A program made the translations under genes and the position numbers. Below the pieces are notes generated by a model. It searched no databases. It was not told where the DNA came from and was given only the letters and a program-made list of their open reading frames with translations. Below, piece after piece: positions 1-10,865 of a DNA stretch of 64,000 nt. Source of the stretch: Anisakis pegreffii (Eukaryota > Nematoda > Chromadorea > Rhabditida > Anisakidae); assembly GCA_035041965.1 (NCBI GenBank), contig JAPYMA010000235.1:62001-126000 (forward strand), in the 5' to 3' direction. The stretch's first letter is position 1. Every line of letters begins with the position of its first letter.

Positions 1-21
1 CGAGCACACACACACACCCAC

Positions 22-776
22 CTTATAGACGTATGCGAATGCACAAATAAGAATCGCTACAGCCACACTCCATATACAACAATTCAAGGCGTGAATTAGT
101 CCAGATAGATCCTCCGCTAGTTTATCCACAGATTTCTGCGAAACAGATGAAATACTCGAGAATTCCACTGTCAAAGTGTTAACGGTTGCTTTCGAAACTG
201 AACTAACGCCAGCGATTTCTTCCATCAAATTCTCTAGGATTATCTTTAGGGTGTTAAAGAACTGAGAAATTTCCAACATCAATTTCTCCATTGTTGTTTT
301 CGAAACGGCAGAAATATCAGCAATCTCCACAACCAATCTCTTCATAGTTGAATCGACGCTTTCTAACGTCTGAAATAAAACCGAATCTCTCAAAATATTT
401 TCGTGAAACGGGTGGTTGAATGGTTCGGATTGGATCAACTTATGCATGACACAACGTTTCGGCGTCGGTCATTTGTGCTCGAGCTTAGGCTTGGCTGAAT
501 AACTGGATGATATTATAGAATGAAGAGGATTAATCCAAACAGCGATTTGCCAATCCGAGTAAGAATGAATCGACTCTCTAAAATTCCTGGAAAATCTTCG
601 AGATGCGTGCATTATAAGCCACTGATATAGTGCTTAGCGAAGCAGATGCTCTGAGTCAATTCCTTTTTGTGCTGTATTTTAGTCCTGAGTGGAAGCTGGG
701 ATGAATTCGGGCTGATTAGAGGATGGCTTGGAAGTTTTTTTGGGTAACCAATAACACGTACCTTGTCGAGAGACAT
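22..776 (-). CDS. Small helical-repeat membrane protein, partial (runs off left edge)
   Basis: I do not recognise this family. Two exons can be joined in phase 0: 776-762 encodes MSLDK and is followed by a gtacgt donor; 369-22 encodes 116 residues after a tttcag acceptor and ends at a gtgggt donor, so at least one more exon lies outside the window. The 121 visible residues are mostly amphipathic helix with an approximately 18-residue periodicity: three related segments are built on VEIADISAVSK, EEIAGVSSVSK and VEFSSISSVSQ. A hydrophobic stretch (VAVAILICAFAY) near the end looks like a transmembrane helix. No cysteine framework or catalytic motif is visible. A coiled-coil or surface-associated membrane protein is possible but not shown. 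Confidence 0.6.
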
Positions 777-1909
777 TGTTCGAAATTTGTGTCAATAATT
801 AATAGTTAGAACGGATTTTGTGCCTGCAAATTGAGCAGTTTCATGCAATTTTGATGAACGACGACAGCTTCGGACTTTATGAGTTGTCGAGGGCTCTATC
901 GTTTACGTTTCACTTTTGTGAAGAATCTATTGAGGTTACACATAAATTCGTTCAATTTACCACGATATTCTCCACCATGTATCAAACAATTGAATGCGTT
1001 CTACGCTAACTACGTCACTCACAGATGTATATACGTATATGGTAAGAGTGACTGTGAAAATTGAGTAAAAAACAATAAATTATTGCAATTCTGAATTGAA
1101 TATGTTATATTAAAAAGAGAAGTTCGTCTTCCTGACCAATTTAATAATTTTTTGGTATCATAAAACGAATGAATAACCGGAAAAATATAAGAAAGTCTTA
1201 TCGTTAGAAAAATACATTCTATCATTCTCGATCGATCTTGACGAATGGTTTGTAGGTTTTGAAATCAATGTCAACACTGGCAGTGTATGAAATAGTTGAA
1301 ATAGTTGTGAAATAATCAATGTAAAAGTTTTATCTCATTTCTTATCAATTTTGAATTGCGAATCATAACTGATAATCACTTCTTGCCGCAATATCAAAAA
1401 ACCATATTGCATGCCAATTGCCGACTTTTGTTTTTCTTTCGATCTGCTTATGCTTTATTATTTCACTTTTTGTAGACGACAATCGCTAAAAATTCTATTA
1501 ACGAGCTTATCAATTTTTATTTGGATGCTGAAGTTTCATGGTGAGTAGTGTGACGAATAATCACCGTTTTTGTGATCCTTATTCGTACACCACACAGTTT
1601 AACGAGATTAGAGCGATTTGATCGAATCGTTCAAGACATGAATTTTACTCTTTCGGAAGCTGACATCTTCTCAAATTGGATGGATATGAGAAAAATTTGT
1701 TTGAACAATGAATAGATAAAAGCAGTCGTCAAAGCTAAACGACACTGATAAATAATAATTTCTTGTTTCTCTTTGCATTTTTATGTCTAACGCTTCATCG
1801 CAATGACCACTTCCAATCCATCAGAACAACCACGTGGTGGCAATCTTAGATCCTCGAACTTCTCTGTAACAATCACATACGCCATAGTGAAATAAGCCAT
1901 AATCCTGAC
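777..1909. other. Intergenic, no gene seen
   Basis: AT-rich sequence upstream of the left-edge gene. Short open frames of about 60 residues near 818-1225 have no splice context, homology or codon bias that would support them. The stretch presumably holds the promoter of the minus-strand gene starting at 776. Confidence 0.5.
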
Positions 1910-2081
1910 TAGTGTTCGTTGGGGAACGGGGTCCCCGTCGGGGAGCCCGGCGGGGAACGCGGGGAGCGCTCCCCTCCCACGCAATTTGCTCTCCGACTTT
2001 TTCGCGAGGACCCTCTCCCGTCCAACTTACTCCCCGCGGGGACCCCCCCCCGTGCGAAAAACTGTTCCCCAACGAGCACTA
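1910..2081. mobile_element. hAT-type MITE, GC-rich, 172 bp
   Basis: Terminal inverted repeats of 18 bp (TAGTGTTCGTTGGGGAAC on the left; right end reversed TAGTGCTCGTTGGGGAAC, one mismatch) flank a GC-rich core full of GGGG/CCCC runs. An exact 8-bp direct repeat, atcctgac, sits immediately outside both ends (1902-1909 and 2082-2089). An 8-bp target duplication with termini beginning TAGTG is the known signature of the hAT superfamily. There is no transposase, so this is a non-autonomous copy. The sharp GC contrast with its surroundings supports recent insertion. Confidence 0.85.
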
Positions 2082-2390
2082 ATCCTGACAATTAGCCGTT
2101 CAAATGTTTTATTCATAATCGTTCATGTTCTGTATGCTATTGTACCATAGATGCATGTTTCCGATTTGTCTGTGAGCTATGCTAAATAGCGTTAAAGACC
2201 TTTCATTATAACCTTTCACAGCACTTGCGATTTAATTGAATGTGAGCAATTTCGGGGGATTTGGGCACTTCTTGGACTGAGAGCAGATTCTCATAGACGT
2301 TTCGATTCTCTAACACACTGGCATTTCACGATCAGTTATGTGCTCCAACTGTATGTATCGTAATTTTTCCATTTTCAGTGATGTTAGAAC

Positions 2391-2563
2391 ACACTCGGTT
2401 TCGAGCAAAACTTGCCTAGGCGAACGGGAATCGAACCCGCGATGTACCAATTACCGGTGGGACTCTACCTCTGCGCTACCGAGACCGCGCAGAGGTAGAG
2501 CCCCAACTGGTAATTGGTTCGATTCCCGTTGGCGGAGGAAAGTTTTGCTAGAAACCGAGTGAT
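2391..2563. repeat. tRNA-derived palindrome (two tRNA-like arms head to head)
   Basis: The left arm, read on the minus strand, contains an A-box-like GGTAGCGCAGAGGTAGAG followed by a B box GGTTCGATTCC within a T-arm. The right arm, on the plus strand, contains GCGCAGAGGTAGAG and the same GGTTCGATTCCCG. The outer flanks are also inverted copies: acactcggtttcgagcaaaa at 2391 against ttttgctagaaaccgagtga near 2543-2562. The arms differ by short indels and neither can form a full cloverleaf with a paired acceptor stem. A functional tRNA gene is therefore unlikely; a tRNA-derived SINE or foldback element fits better. Confidence 0.75.
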
Positions 2564-2987
2564 GTACCACCAATACCATTGATGTGGTGAGTTTGAGGAG
2601 CCAGGCTATGATTTGGCTTGTATCTATTATCTAATTTTCTCTCTTCGTTAATTGTTAGCTGCCTATCTATCATTACTCGTATAGATGTTCGTCTGCTATG
2701 TGTTGTTCCTTTAGGCAGACGCACGCGCGTATGGCTATTGGTAGGCGTTCTCTTTGAATGCTGTGATGAGAAGGAGACGTTTCTTAACGTCGATCTGAAA
2801 AAGACTGATCGGTAGAATTGATTCAGTGAAAGATGTTCATTCAAGTGCTCAGCGTAAAGTGCAATAAAACAGAGATGTGTTGCTGTTAGCAGTCGTAATG
2901 CTATCTTTTGAATGCTTTATTAATAGCCCATTTCCTTATTAGAAATGCGTTGAAATGTAAATAATGTGCGATAAAACTTATAGCGTA
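2564..2987. other. Intergenic, 5' flank of the SPRING homologue
   Basis: No gene is supported here. A short ORF reads through the region but lacks a splice context. The tail presumably contains the promoter and 5' untranslated region of the gene that starts near 2988. Confidence 0.4.
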
Positions 2988-4212
2988 ATGGTGTATTTGT
3001 TGAAACGACTGTTACGTCTCATAACAACCACCTCATTTCTTGCCTCTCTGTTCACATTCAGTCTTGTTTATTTTTTTGTTCGAAGCGGTCTTCTGGCCAC
3101 TATAATCCGTGCTACTTTACCCACGGTACATTTCCTTGTGATTCTTTTCATTCTTTTTTTTGGATCAGTTAAACTGATGATAAACTTAACATGTTATCAG
3201 CTCGGCAAATTGCATATTTTCACAGAATTGCCGTGTATTCAGAGTAGAAATAAGTAAATGTAGTGTAGAACTGATGATAGGATTGAGGCAACAACAATAT
3301 TATCGTAGACAGATAGGTTGAGTTTCAATCAGAGCACACATCTTATTTGTTCGAGTTTGTTTGTTGCAGCAAGATGTTGAGGAGAGAATGTTAGATAAAT
3401 ACAAACGAACGGCACATCGACATATTCAGTGGCTGGTTGACAGTGATTTAAAGAATTACGATCAAATTAACGAAACCAATGGTGAAATCTTATGTCGAAA
3501 TACAAGACAGGGCAAAACGATGGTGACCGACGATCGAGGTTTGTATTTGTCTCGTTTACGACTGAATCAGTGAGTCTAGTTTTACAAGAAAGTAAATGTG
3601 CACTTGAAAGATTTGAATTTGAATTTGAATCGGCTTGCCTTTTAAATCATCATCATATGGTTTTGTACATCTTATTTCTTACCTCAGAAGGGTTAGTGAA
3701 ATTTAATTTGATGGTTCAGATTGGTTTATTCATATAAAGTTGTTCAGTTCAGAGCATAGTTTTGCGTCAGTGGATGCAATAATCTTTAAGTGCACATTTA
3801 CTTTCTTGTAAAACTAGATGAATAGTTTGCTGTAAATGAAAATCTTAAATGATATTGAATTCAGGTTATACGTGTGATAGAGCGTATTTGATGCCGAACG
3901 GGTGCTGTGAAGCGATGTCACGTAATAGTGCAATAACTCGATTTGACTGTGCGCACTGTGACATCAAGTCGGGATGTTGTCTCTTGTATGAGTATTGTGT
4001 GTCGTGTTGTATGCGACCTGACCAGGTAATTCTTTTTGATTATCGTTCATGTTGGCTGCTCGTTTTATTTGCTTTCTGAGAAGGTTGTGATTTCGCAGAA
4101 GAACATCTTATTGGAAATGATCGAAGCCACATCCGGACATCGCTTACGTCAAATTCTCGCGGCAACCGATCAGTTCGAACTGTGCACTCTCAAATGTCGG
4201 ACCTCATCCAAT
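2988..4212 (+). CDS. SPRING / C12orf49 homologue (SREBP-pathway regulator), 3' end unresolved
   Basis: Four exons join in frame: 2988-3125 (donor least certain), 3370-3538, 3865-4025 and 4099-4212. The N-terminus is a signal anchor (start MVYLLKRLLR, then a hydrophobic run ending SLVYFF). The lumenal part carries the family hallmarks: TDDRGYTC, PNGCC, a C-x2-C...CC cluster, YEYCVSCC and FELCTLKCRTSS. SPRING is a Golgi-resident glycoprotein needed for SREBP activation through the site-1 protease in mammals; transfer of that role here is inference. The conserved tail expected after CRTSS was not found with confidence, so the last exon is missing from the model. An upstream in-frame ATG at 2970 or earlier is absent, which favours 2988, although a longer alternative frame opens at 2964. 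Intron 2 contains a MITE. Confidence 0.85.
3575..3818. mobile_element. MITE in SPRING intron 2, 31-bp perfect terminal inverted repeats
   Basis: The first 31 bases (beginning tctagttttacaagaaagta) are the exact reverse complement of the last 31; the similarity extends to about 40 bp with one gap. The element is 244 bp. If the ends are placed at gttttacaag, both are flanked by TA, as in Tc1/mariner-derived MITEs, but that assignment is inferred. It lies wholly inside the intron between 3538 and 3865. Confidence 0.8.
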
Positions 4213-5633
4213 GTATGTTATCTTCTTTGACTTTATCTTCATCCTCCCGAATCATAATAATCCAGTTATGTGAAATAGTATTTGCAAAATTATTCGCTAT
4301 ATAGAATGTGTCAGCCAGATATGGTATTCAAGTTTCATATGAAGCCAATGGAAAGTCTGTGCTGCGGAAAAATGTTTACAAAGTGATTTTTTTTTCGAAT
4401 ATACGAAAACATTGAATTCAGCACTGTTGTTACGAGGTGAATGATGAAGGTTTCCGAGTGAAAATTCGATTTGAAATGAAGTGTGTAAATTTTTGGTTCA
4501 AAAGGTGAAAGTAACATATCGTTTTGTTTTGTTTGTTGCTAATGTTGCTTTCTTTAAGAGTGTTCATTTGGAAAATAAATATAAGAGTGAAACGCTGAAA
4601 CATTGCTACAAACATGAACCGAGTCATCCATTTTCACGTTAGATCAAAGAGTTTTGAATAAGTCTGATGATGTCAGTGTATCGTGTAAATATAGAGGACG
4701 GACGCAGTACTTAACGAACCATCGTTTCTAATTAAATGTTTTGCAAACATTTCTGTTAATTATTGTTGACTTTTGAAAAGTTCAGTCCGTTCTTCTCATT
4801 GATGTTTTCATTTTGAATGCTCTGTGATATTCTCATTTAATTTCATCAATTCGATGTGTATAGGTGCTATGAAGCTATCTTGATTGTGCAATGTTATAAT
4901 TATTGTTGTTTTGATGGATGCATATATTATCGAGTCATTATCAGTTGATCTGCATTTCGAAACCGAACAAGACAAGCTCCATGTTCATAGATTCCTAGTA
5001 ATTAGTGGCATTAAGTATAGTTGCTTTGATAATTATTAATGATCACAATATTTTCCGGTGTGATGGTGATATTGTTTGTCATTTGAATGTCCTCAGATAT
5101 TTTTCGGAAAATGGCGCTATCAATGTAACGAAAAGAAAGTTCCCTTCAATAAATTGCATTTTGAGTACGATTACTATTTTTAGCAATCAGTTCGTTGTAT
5201 TGTATTGATTTTCAATTGTTTCATGTTTTATAGTTTGCGGGTAATTATAGATGTAATGGTCACCGTAAATATGACTTGATATCATTTCATAATTGATCAG
5301 TAATAATTTAATGATTATCTCATCGATATGTTTCGTAATTTTTAACTCTCTACTATTATACAAAATGTATATATGCAGAATAATAAATCATCACTTCTAC
5401 AGAAATGCGTGCCTCTATTATTCAAAAAAGCGTTTGCTTTTCGTTCATATATCTTAGAAAATTTTAATTGAAATTATTTGCTGCTAAAAATTTCTGTGAG
5501 GTTTTTCTTATTTCTTGTTTTGCACATTTGCGATTGCGAGTGGCAAGTGAACAGTTTTAAATTTGAGTAAAGAACAACAATCAGAGCATATTGGTTAAGG
5601 ATTTCGGTTAAATTCTTCTTTAAGGAAGAAAGA
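4213..5633. other. Intergenic, AT-rich
   Basis: This stretch may contain the unidentified final exon and 3' UTR of the SPRING homologue (an acceptor-like tatatag precedes 4304). I see no other gene, RNA or repeat. Open frames of about 60-67 residues near 4335-4627 and 5005-5208 are low-complexity and unsupported. Confidence 0.4.
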
Positions 5634-7471
5634 ATGTCTGACTATGCACACGCCTCACTTGGGATGCTGTCTGAACGATCGCAGATTTGCTCGACGAAGA
5701 AAGAGGATGGAATGCTGATAACGAAGTAAGTGAGTGCGATGTCCGTCTGCATAATGCTACACGTTTGATTGTTTCGTAAAAGATTTAAATATAAACTATT
5801 GCATTTCAGATGTAATATTTATTGGCAACCTGCAGTGCTATGGACTGTTTTATCGATGAGTCTATTGATTGAGGTTGGTTTCGGTCTAATTTTCCAGTAT
5901 TGTGCGTAATTCAACTCCATTAATAGTCATAATTAAATCTAATCGGTCATTGTGATATAGTATTAGTTAAGGTTATTAATAGAAATTTTAATATGTTATA
6001 TTCTCTTGTTAGGTGGTGCTATTCAATGGTTTCATACTGAACTGGATGTTGTCTCAAGTAATGGAGAGTTGGTCGGAATACATGTTGACAATAAATATCG
6101 AAATAGCATTATTAGTAATCGCAGTCATTAATGCTCTGTATTCCTTGGCGAATGCATTCCACTTATCTGCTGTCAGTCCGTATACGAATTATCAATTGAA
6201 ACAAAACGGTTCCTTGTTTTTCTTCTCTGAATCTTTTTTCATTCATATTCAATCAGTTTTCGATCTTTTCGTTCTCTTTTGCTGATCGGTTTAATTAAAG
6301 TCAATAGTTGATAAATGTCGTTTACTCATCTAAGAATTCATTTTGGGATTTAAAAATAATAAAGTGTAAGAAAGAAAGAGAAGAACTGTTGGTAATGGAA
6401 ATAAATTTAATAGGTAAAAGTAAGAAAATATTCTTTCATTCTTATTCAGTCATTTTCCTGTTTCACAAATGATAATGAAAATAAATTGCACGTAAATATA
6501 CGAAGTGATATTCAGAAAAGTCAAATAGTCGTATAATGGTGCGTCCATCTCCGAAGAAATTGAGTGTGTCATCCCCAGTCAATGAGCGCAAGTTGTCTTC
6601 ACAGTTCCTCTCACCACTTTGCCTGGACTCACCTGCATCGTATCGCTCGTACGCTTCATCAGCGTTGGTTTTTACTCATTACTCTTTTTGTCTCTGAATC
6701 AGTCGTTTGATTGACCATCATTTCAGTAGTTTCGTAACATCGAATGATCAATACGAACAATCCAAATCCATCATGGATGCATCATCGTACAGCGATCGAA
6801 TATCCAGCCAAAACTTGTCAGAAATAAGTCGTAATTCGTCATATAGTAAACCGATGAGCTCCATTCAGACCAGCAAACAGCTCGACAAGTTCATCGCTGA
6901 TAGGTCCGATTCTTTCCGTAATTCTTTAATTTTTCGTCTCCATAATTTTGTGAACTGTTTTGCTCATTCGGTGATGCTGAATTCAACTGCTAAAACAGTG
7001 AATCTCACAACTCGCAATGCATCGGCGTGAATAATATTGTCGCTTTGACAAATGCATCATGTTGAATGTACCATACGAATGCGTGATTGAATCAATTCCA
7101 ACGAACTTTTCAGTGAGTCGTCAATGAACAATGATTCGAGGTGTAATTTGCTGCCGAACAATTCATTAGGATATAGCCCAGCGCAACGCAGTTTTATTCC
7201 GATGAAATATAATTTTATTGATAATGAAAATTACGTTTATAATTTGGGCACACCTCTAAATAGTGATGAGGACGGTAATAAAGACGGCAATAATAAAAAC
7301 GGTATTATATTGCCTATCTTTGTTTCATTTATTCAGTAGTCTTCTATTGTTCACTGAACTTTCCATCCCAGTCTTTAATCCAGTAGAGAAAATGAATTTC
7401 TTGATTTCACGAGAAATGAATTTTTATAAATGAGTTTGTCTGTAGATAGACGAGCGGTAGATGAGTGAGAG

Positions 7472-7564
<93 letters not shown>

Positions 7565-9853
7565 GTTTGTAATCGCGATGAAACTGTTCAGATCGCATAG
7601 CAGTAACCTCTTCTCGTGTATCATTCTCACCGATCTCAATGAATACATCGAATCTGAAGTTGCTGAATGACGAATGTCTGATGAACAACGCTCAAACAAA
7701 CCCGAATCTGATGTCCCATTCGTTCAGTAACAACGACCTCGATGAAAGCATCTCGTTCAGAGTGGCCGTCAACACGCAAGCTAAACAGCAACAGTCGCCT
7801 AAGAGGACATCCAGTAATCAATCATTCTTTTTGTGTATACGGTATAGCAATTAAAGTCATACATATAATTAAGGATCAAGTTCACCGTTGAGTCGTCGTT
7901 CCGAGAGTTGTGAACGTCATCGACTCTCATCGATAAGTTCTGCAGAAAGTCCTTCCAGTGAATCTCACCAACAGTCATCGTCGAACTCGAACTCACCTCT
8001 CAATAAGCAGATCACTTTTATTTCTTCTGAAATTATGAATCAGTTCGTTCACTTTATTGACAGTTGTTCGTTTATTTGTTACGAATCACAATTAACATCT
8101 TTGAAATTGAGATCCTTCGCTTACATTGAAAGCAGTGATGAACTGTCTAATGAATTGCACCTAAATGAATGCATAATGCGAAGGCGTCGTTCGTTGGTTT
8201 GCAGTCATAGATTGTGATAATTCAGCAGTGTTACTGATAGCAATATGCCTAGTGATGATGGCAAATATTCAGGTACAAGTTGACAAACGATCGCTTATTG
8301 AATGCCGAACATAAGATTCGTTCATGGATATGTCAGACGATTGTACGTCCGCTTGTCAAAAACATCACTTCATTCAATGAACTACTGAACAAGGTGGTAG
8401 TAGTATTTCATGCCAACTTTATTCCTTGCTTAATGGGGGTCCAATCAATCCCGATTCACATAGTTTCTCGACTTGTTCGCAACGAATATTCGGCAGTGAT
8501 TTCAGAAATATCAGAATCTTCACCTTAAAATCGGTCGCTCATCGGTAGAATCACTTCAATCAGCGCTCTCATCGAAAGGTGACCTTATCGGCACGGTATT
8601 ACCCTATCTTATACCCTACCTAAAAGTTCACGAGAAACAAGCGTACATCGTGAAACGTGCTAGCGAACTGAGTTTGGATATGTTCATGAAAGAATTCAAG
8701 TGGCAAAGTGGTGGAAGTGAACCGAATGGAAAGAGCAGTGAAGGTTGGTTGGTGCTTTGATAATGATCTCTCGATAACTGTACTCCTCTTTCGAAAATAC
8801 TGCTAATTATTTCCTTACTTTTTTCGTTGATGCCTTTTGAATTATGCCTGTGCATTACAGCGAGTGCAATGACTTAGTCATGTTCACATATTTGTATCAA
8901 GTGATTGAAATTTATCTAATTTTTCAGCAATCACTTCTATCTTTGTTTAGTTTCGTGCTGTTTAGTAGTTTACGGAGTATTCATTGATTTGATTCAATTT
9001 CAGGTTCGAGCAGTTACGCTCCTGCAGGTATGCCATGGGGTGAGTATTTACCGACTGATTCTCAGCTGATTTGGTATTGGTTGTGCACGTATCTTGACGC
9101 AAGGTTTGTTTGTTTACGTTTTTCTAATCGATCCGCACAAGTGGAATGTGTTTTTGTTTTTTCTGCTCAAAGAAAGGTGAATTAAGAGAGGTTTCTGAAG
9201 CGAATATTCTGTTTGCGTTGTGGTTGAAGAGCGACGTGAATTTTGATTGCTTGTTTTAGTGTTATTAAAACATCTATTGTCTGAACTCTTTTTATTGTCA
9301 ATTGCAAAAGCGCTCTGAGCTATTAAAATTTGTTGCTTTTTTGTTTCAGAATGGAAACGAACCCAATGGCAGCAAATCTGAATGCGCCGTTTTCATCAGT
9401 CTATTTCTTAAATAAATTCGACAAGCCATCAACCCTTCAGTCACATAAAGATGCATTCTATGTGCATCAGGTTAGTGTGATTAACAACAGTCGTCTCATT
9501 ATTCTCCATTGAACAGAATAACCAAAATAAGACTCACTCATTAGAACTTTTTCACCGCAGAATTCCAATCTGTTGAAAATAAATTAGAAGTGAGTCGTGT
9601 CGTATGTGAGATTATTAAAGGAAACACATTCAGTGATATTTTAAAATAAATTCAGACGTCTATAAATCCACCACACTTCGAATTGGTTGTCGATGGAGGT
9701 CGCGAACGATTCGATGTGGGCAAAGGATCGAAAAATCTCTGGCGAACGATTCTGTTGTTCCTTCAGCACATCAGATTATTCAATAACAATCACATTGATC
9801 ATTTGTCAATCGGACAGAACGGCATCAATTTAAGTTGCGTTCTTGACGATTGA
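5634..9853 (+). CDS. TMEM209 homologue (nuclear-envelope membrane protein)
   Basis: Thirteen exons: 5634-5725, 5810-5873, 6013-6208, 6516-6648, 6727-6903, 7114-7190, 7592-7813, 7874-about 8193, 8273-8393, 8506-8743, 9004-9103, 9350-9470 and 9656-9853. Phases match across nearly all junctions; the ends of exons 4 and 8 are the least certain. Two N-terminal hydrophobic segments are followed by a Ser/Asn-rich low-complexity region, then the conserved C-terminal TMEM209 domain: KIRSWICQTIVRPLV, LKIGRSSVESL, GTVLPYLIPYL, LPTDSQLIWYWLCTYLDAR, TSINPPHFEL and LWRTILLFLQHIRLF. Human TMEM209 is a two-pass nuclear-envelope protein reported to bind NUP205. The stop is TGA at 9851. A long (TA)n microsatellite lies in the intron between 7190 and 7592. 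Confidence 0.9.
7474..7558. repeat. (TA)n microsatellite, about 85 bp
   Basis: Uninterrupted TA dinucleotide run inside a TMEM209 intron. The Tyr/Ile-only open frames it creates on both strands are artefacts. Confidence 0.97.
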
Positions 9854-9931
9854 TTGATTGATTGCTTCTCTTTTTGAATTGTAACTACCGTTATTTATCG
9901 TTCGGCAGTTGCTACTTTGCTTTACTTTCGC

Positions 9932-9985
<54 letters not shown>

Positions 9986-10865
9986 TATTATTGTTATTAT
10001 TATTGCTATTATTATTGTTATTATTATTATTACTATTGCCATTATCATCATCATTATCCCCATTGTCCGAAGCATTCGTATCTTCCAGTTTCTGCTTAAT
10101 ATTGTCACAGTTTGTGTTATCATTTGTTATTTTTTCATGTTTCTTGCTATCCACTTTCATTGATCTTAATTGTAAGTACAACTGTTGTGAGATTGTCATT
10201 GTTTTGTATATATTCACTCGTATATATCTGTGTGTGTGAATAATGAATGCTTATGTTTCATACGTCTGTATAACATCCATAAATAAAAACTCCTCATAGA
10301 TCATTCGTGAGATATTATTTTTCGAAAATATCAATTGATTGTTCCATAAAGTTTTAATTAGTTTCATTAAGAACTGAGGTGAATATGGCAATAAAGTGAG
10401 TTGATTGATATAACGATTGTTTCATCATCTTCGTTTCATTAATAATGTACATCATGTTTTGAATGGAAATGAATGCGTATTGCGAAGTGTTCATTGTTTT
10501 GTTGGTGGTTGTTAAATGCTCGTTTATCGTTAATCTGATAATTGATCTACTTTGGTTTAGTTTTTGAAATAGAGCGATTGTTTGAACTGAAGTATTTAGC
10601 GTGATAAATTAATTGAGTTGTTATCGTTTAATCGTAAACTGACGACTGTATTTGGGCAGTTTCGCTCTCTATCACCGAACAGTGTACACTGGGTGTTTGA
10701 TGCATTTATGTGATGAAACGATTGAAAGCTGATGAGGTTTTATGTTCGTAGAGCTATGATTGGATAGATGCTTTTAATTGTTTGCTGTAGCGAGTGGATG
10801 TATTTATTGTTGAAGGGAATATTCTCAATAGGTGAGCATTGCAGAGTGAAGCGATACAATCGAAA
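9854..10865. other. TMEM209-FRG1 intergenic region
   Basis: Contains the trinucleotide repeat at 9932-10037 and otherwise AT-rich sequence. There are possible polyadenylation signals such as aataaa near 10280. No gene is supported. Confidence 0.5.
9932..10037. repeat. (ATT)n trinucleotide microsatellite
   Basis: About 105 bp of ATT/TTA repeat with scattered interruptions (ACT, GTT, GCT), just downstream of the TMEM209 stop codon. It gives poly-Leu, poly-Ile, poly-Tyr and poly-Asn open frames that are not genes. Confidence 0.95.

Noticed and set aside
1787..2091. Overlapping Arg/Gly/Pro-rich minus-strand frames
   Set aside because: They fall on the GC-rich MITE; its lack of stops is due to base composition.
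2417..2537. A functional tRNA gene
   Set aside because: A and B boxes exist but the acceptor stem does not pair and the anticodon stem is poor in both arms.
7407..7699. Tyr/Ile-repeat open frames on the minus strand
   Set aside because: Translations of the (TA)n tract in a TMEM209 intron.
9830..10239. Poly-Leu, poly-Ile, poly-Tyr and poly-Asn open frames on both strands
   Set aside because: Translations of the (ATT)n microsatellite in every frame.
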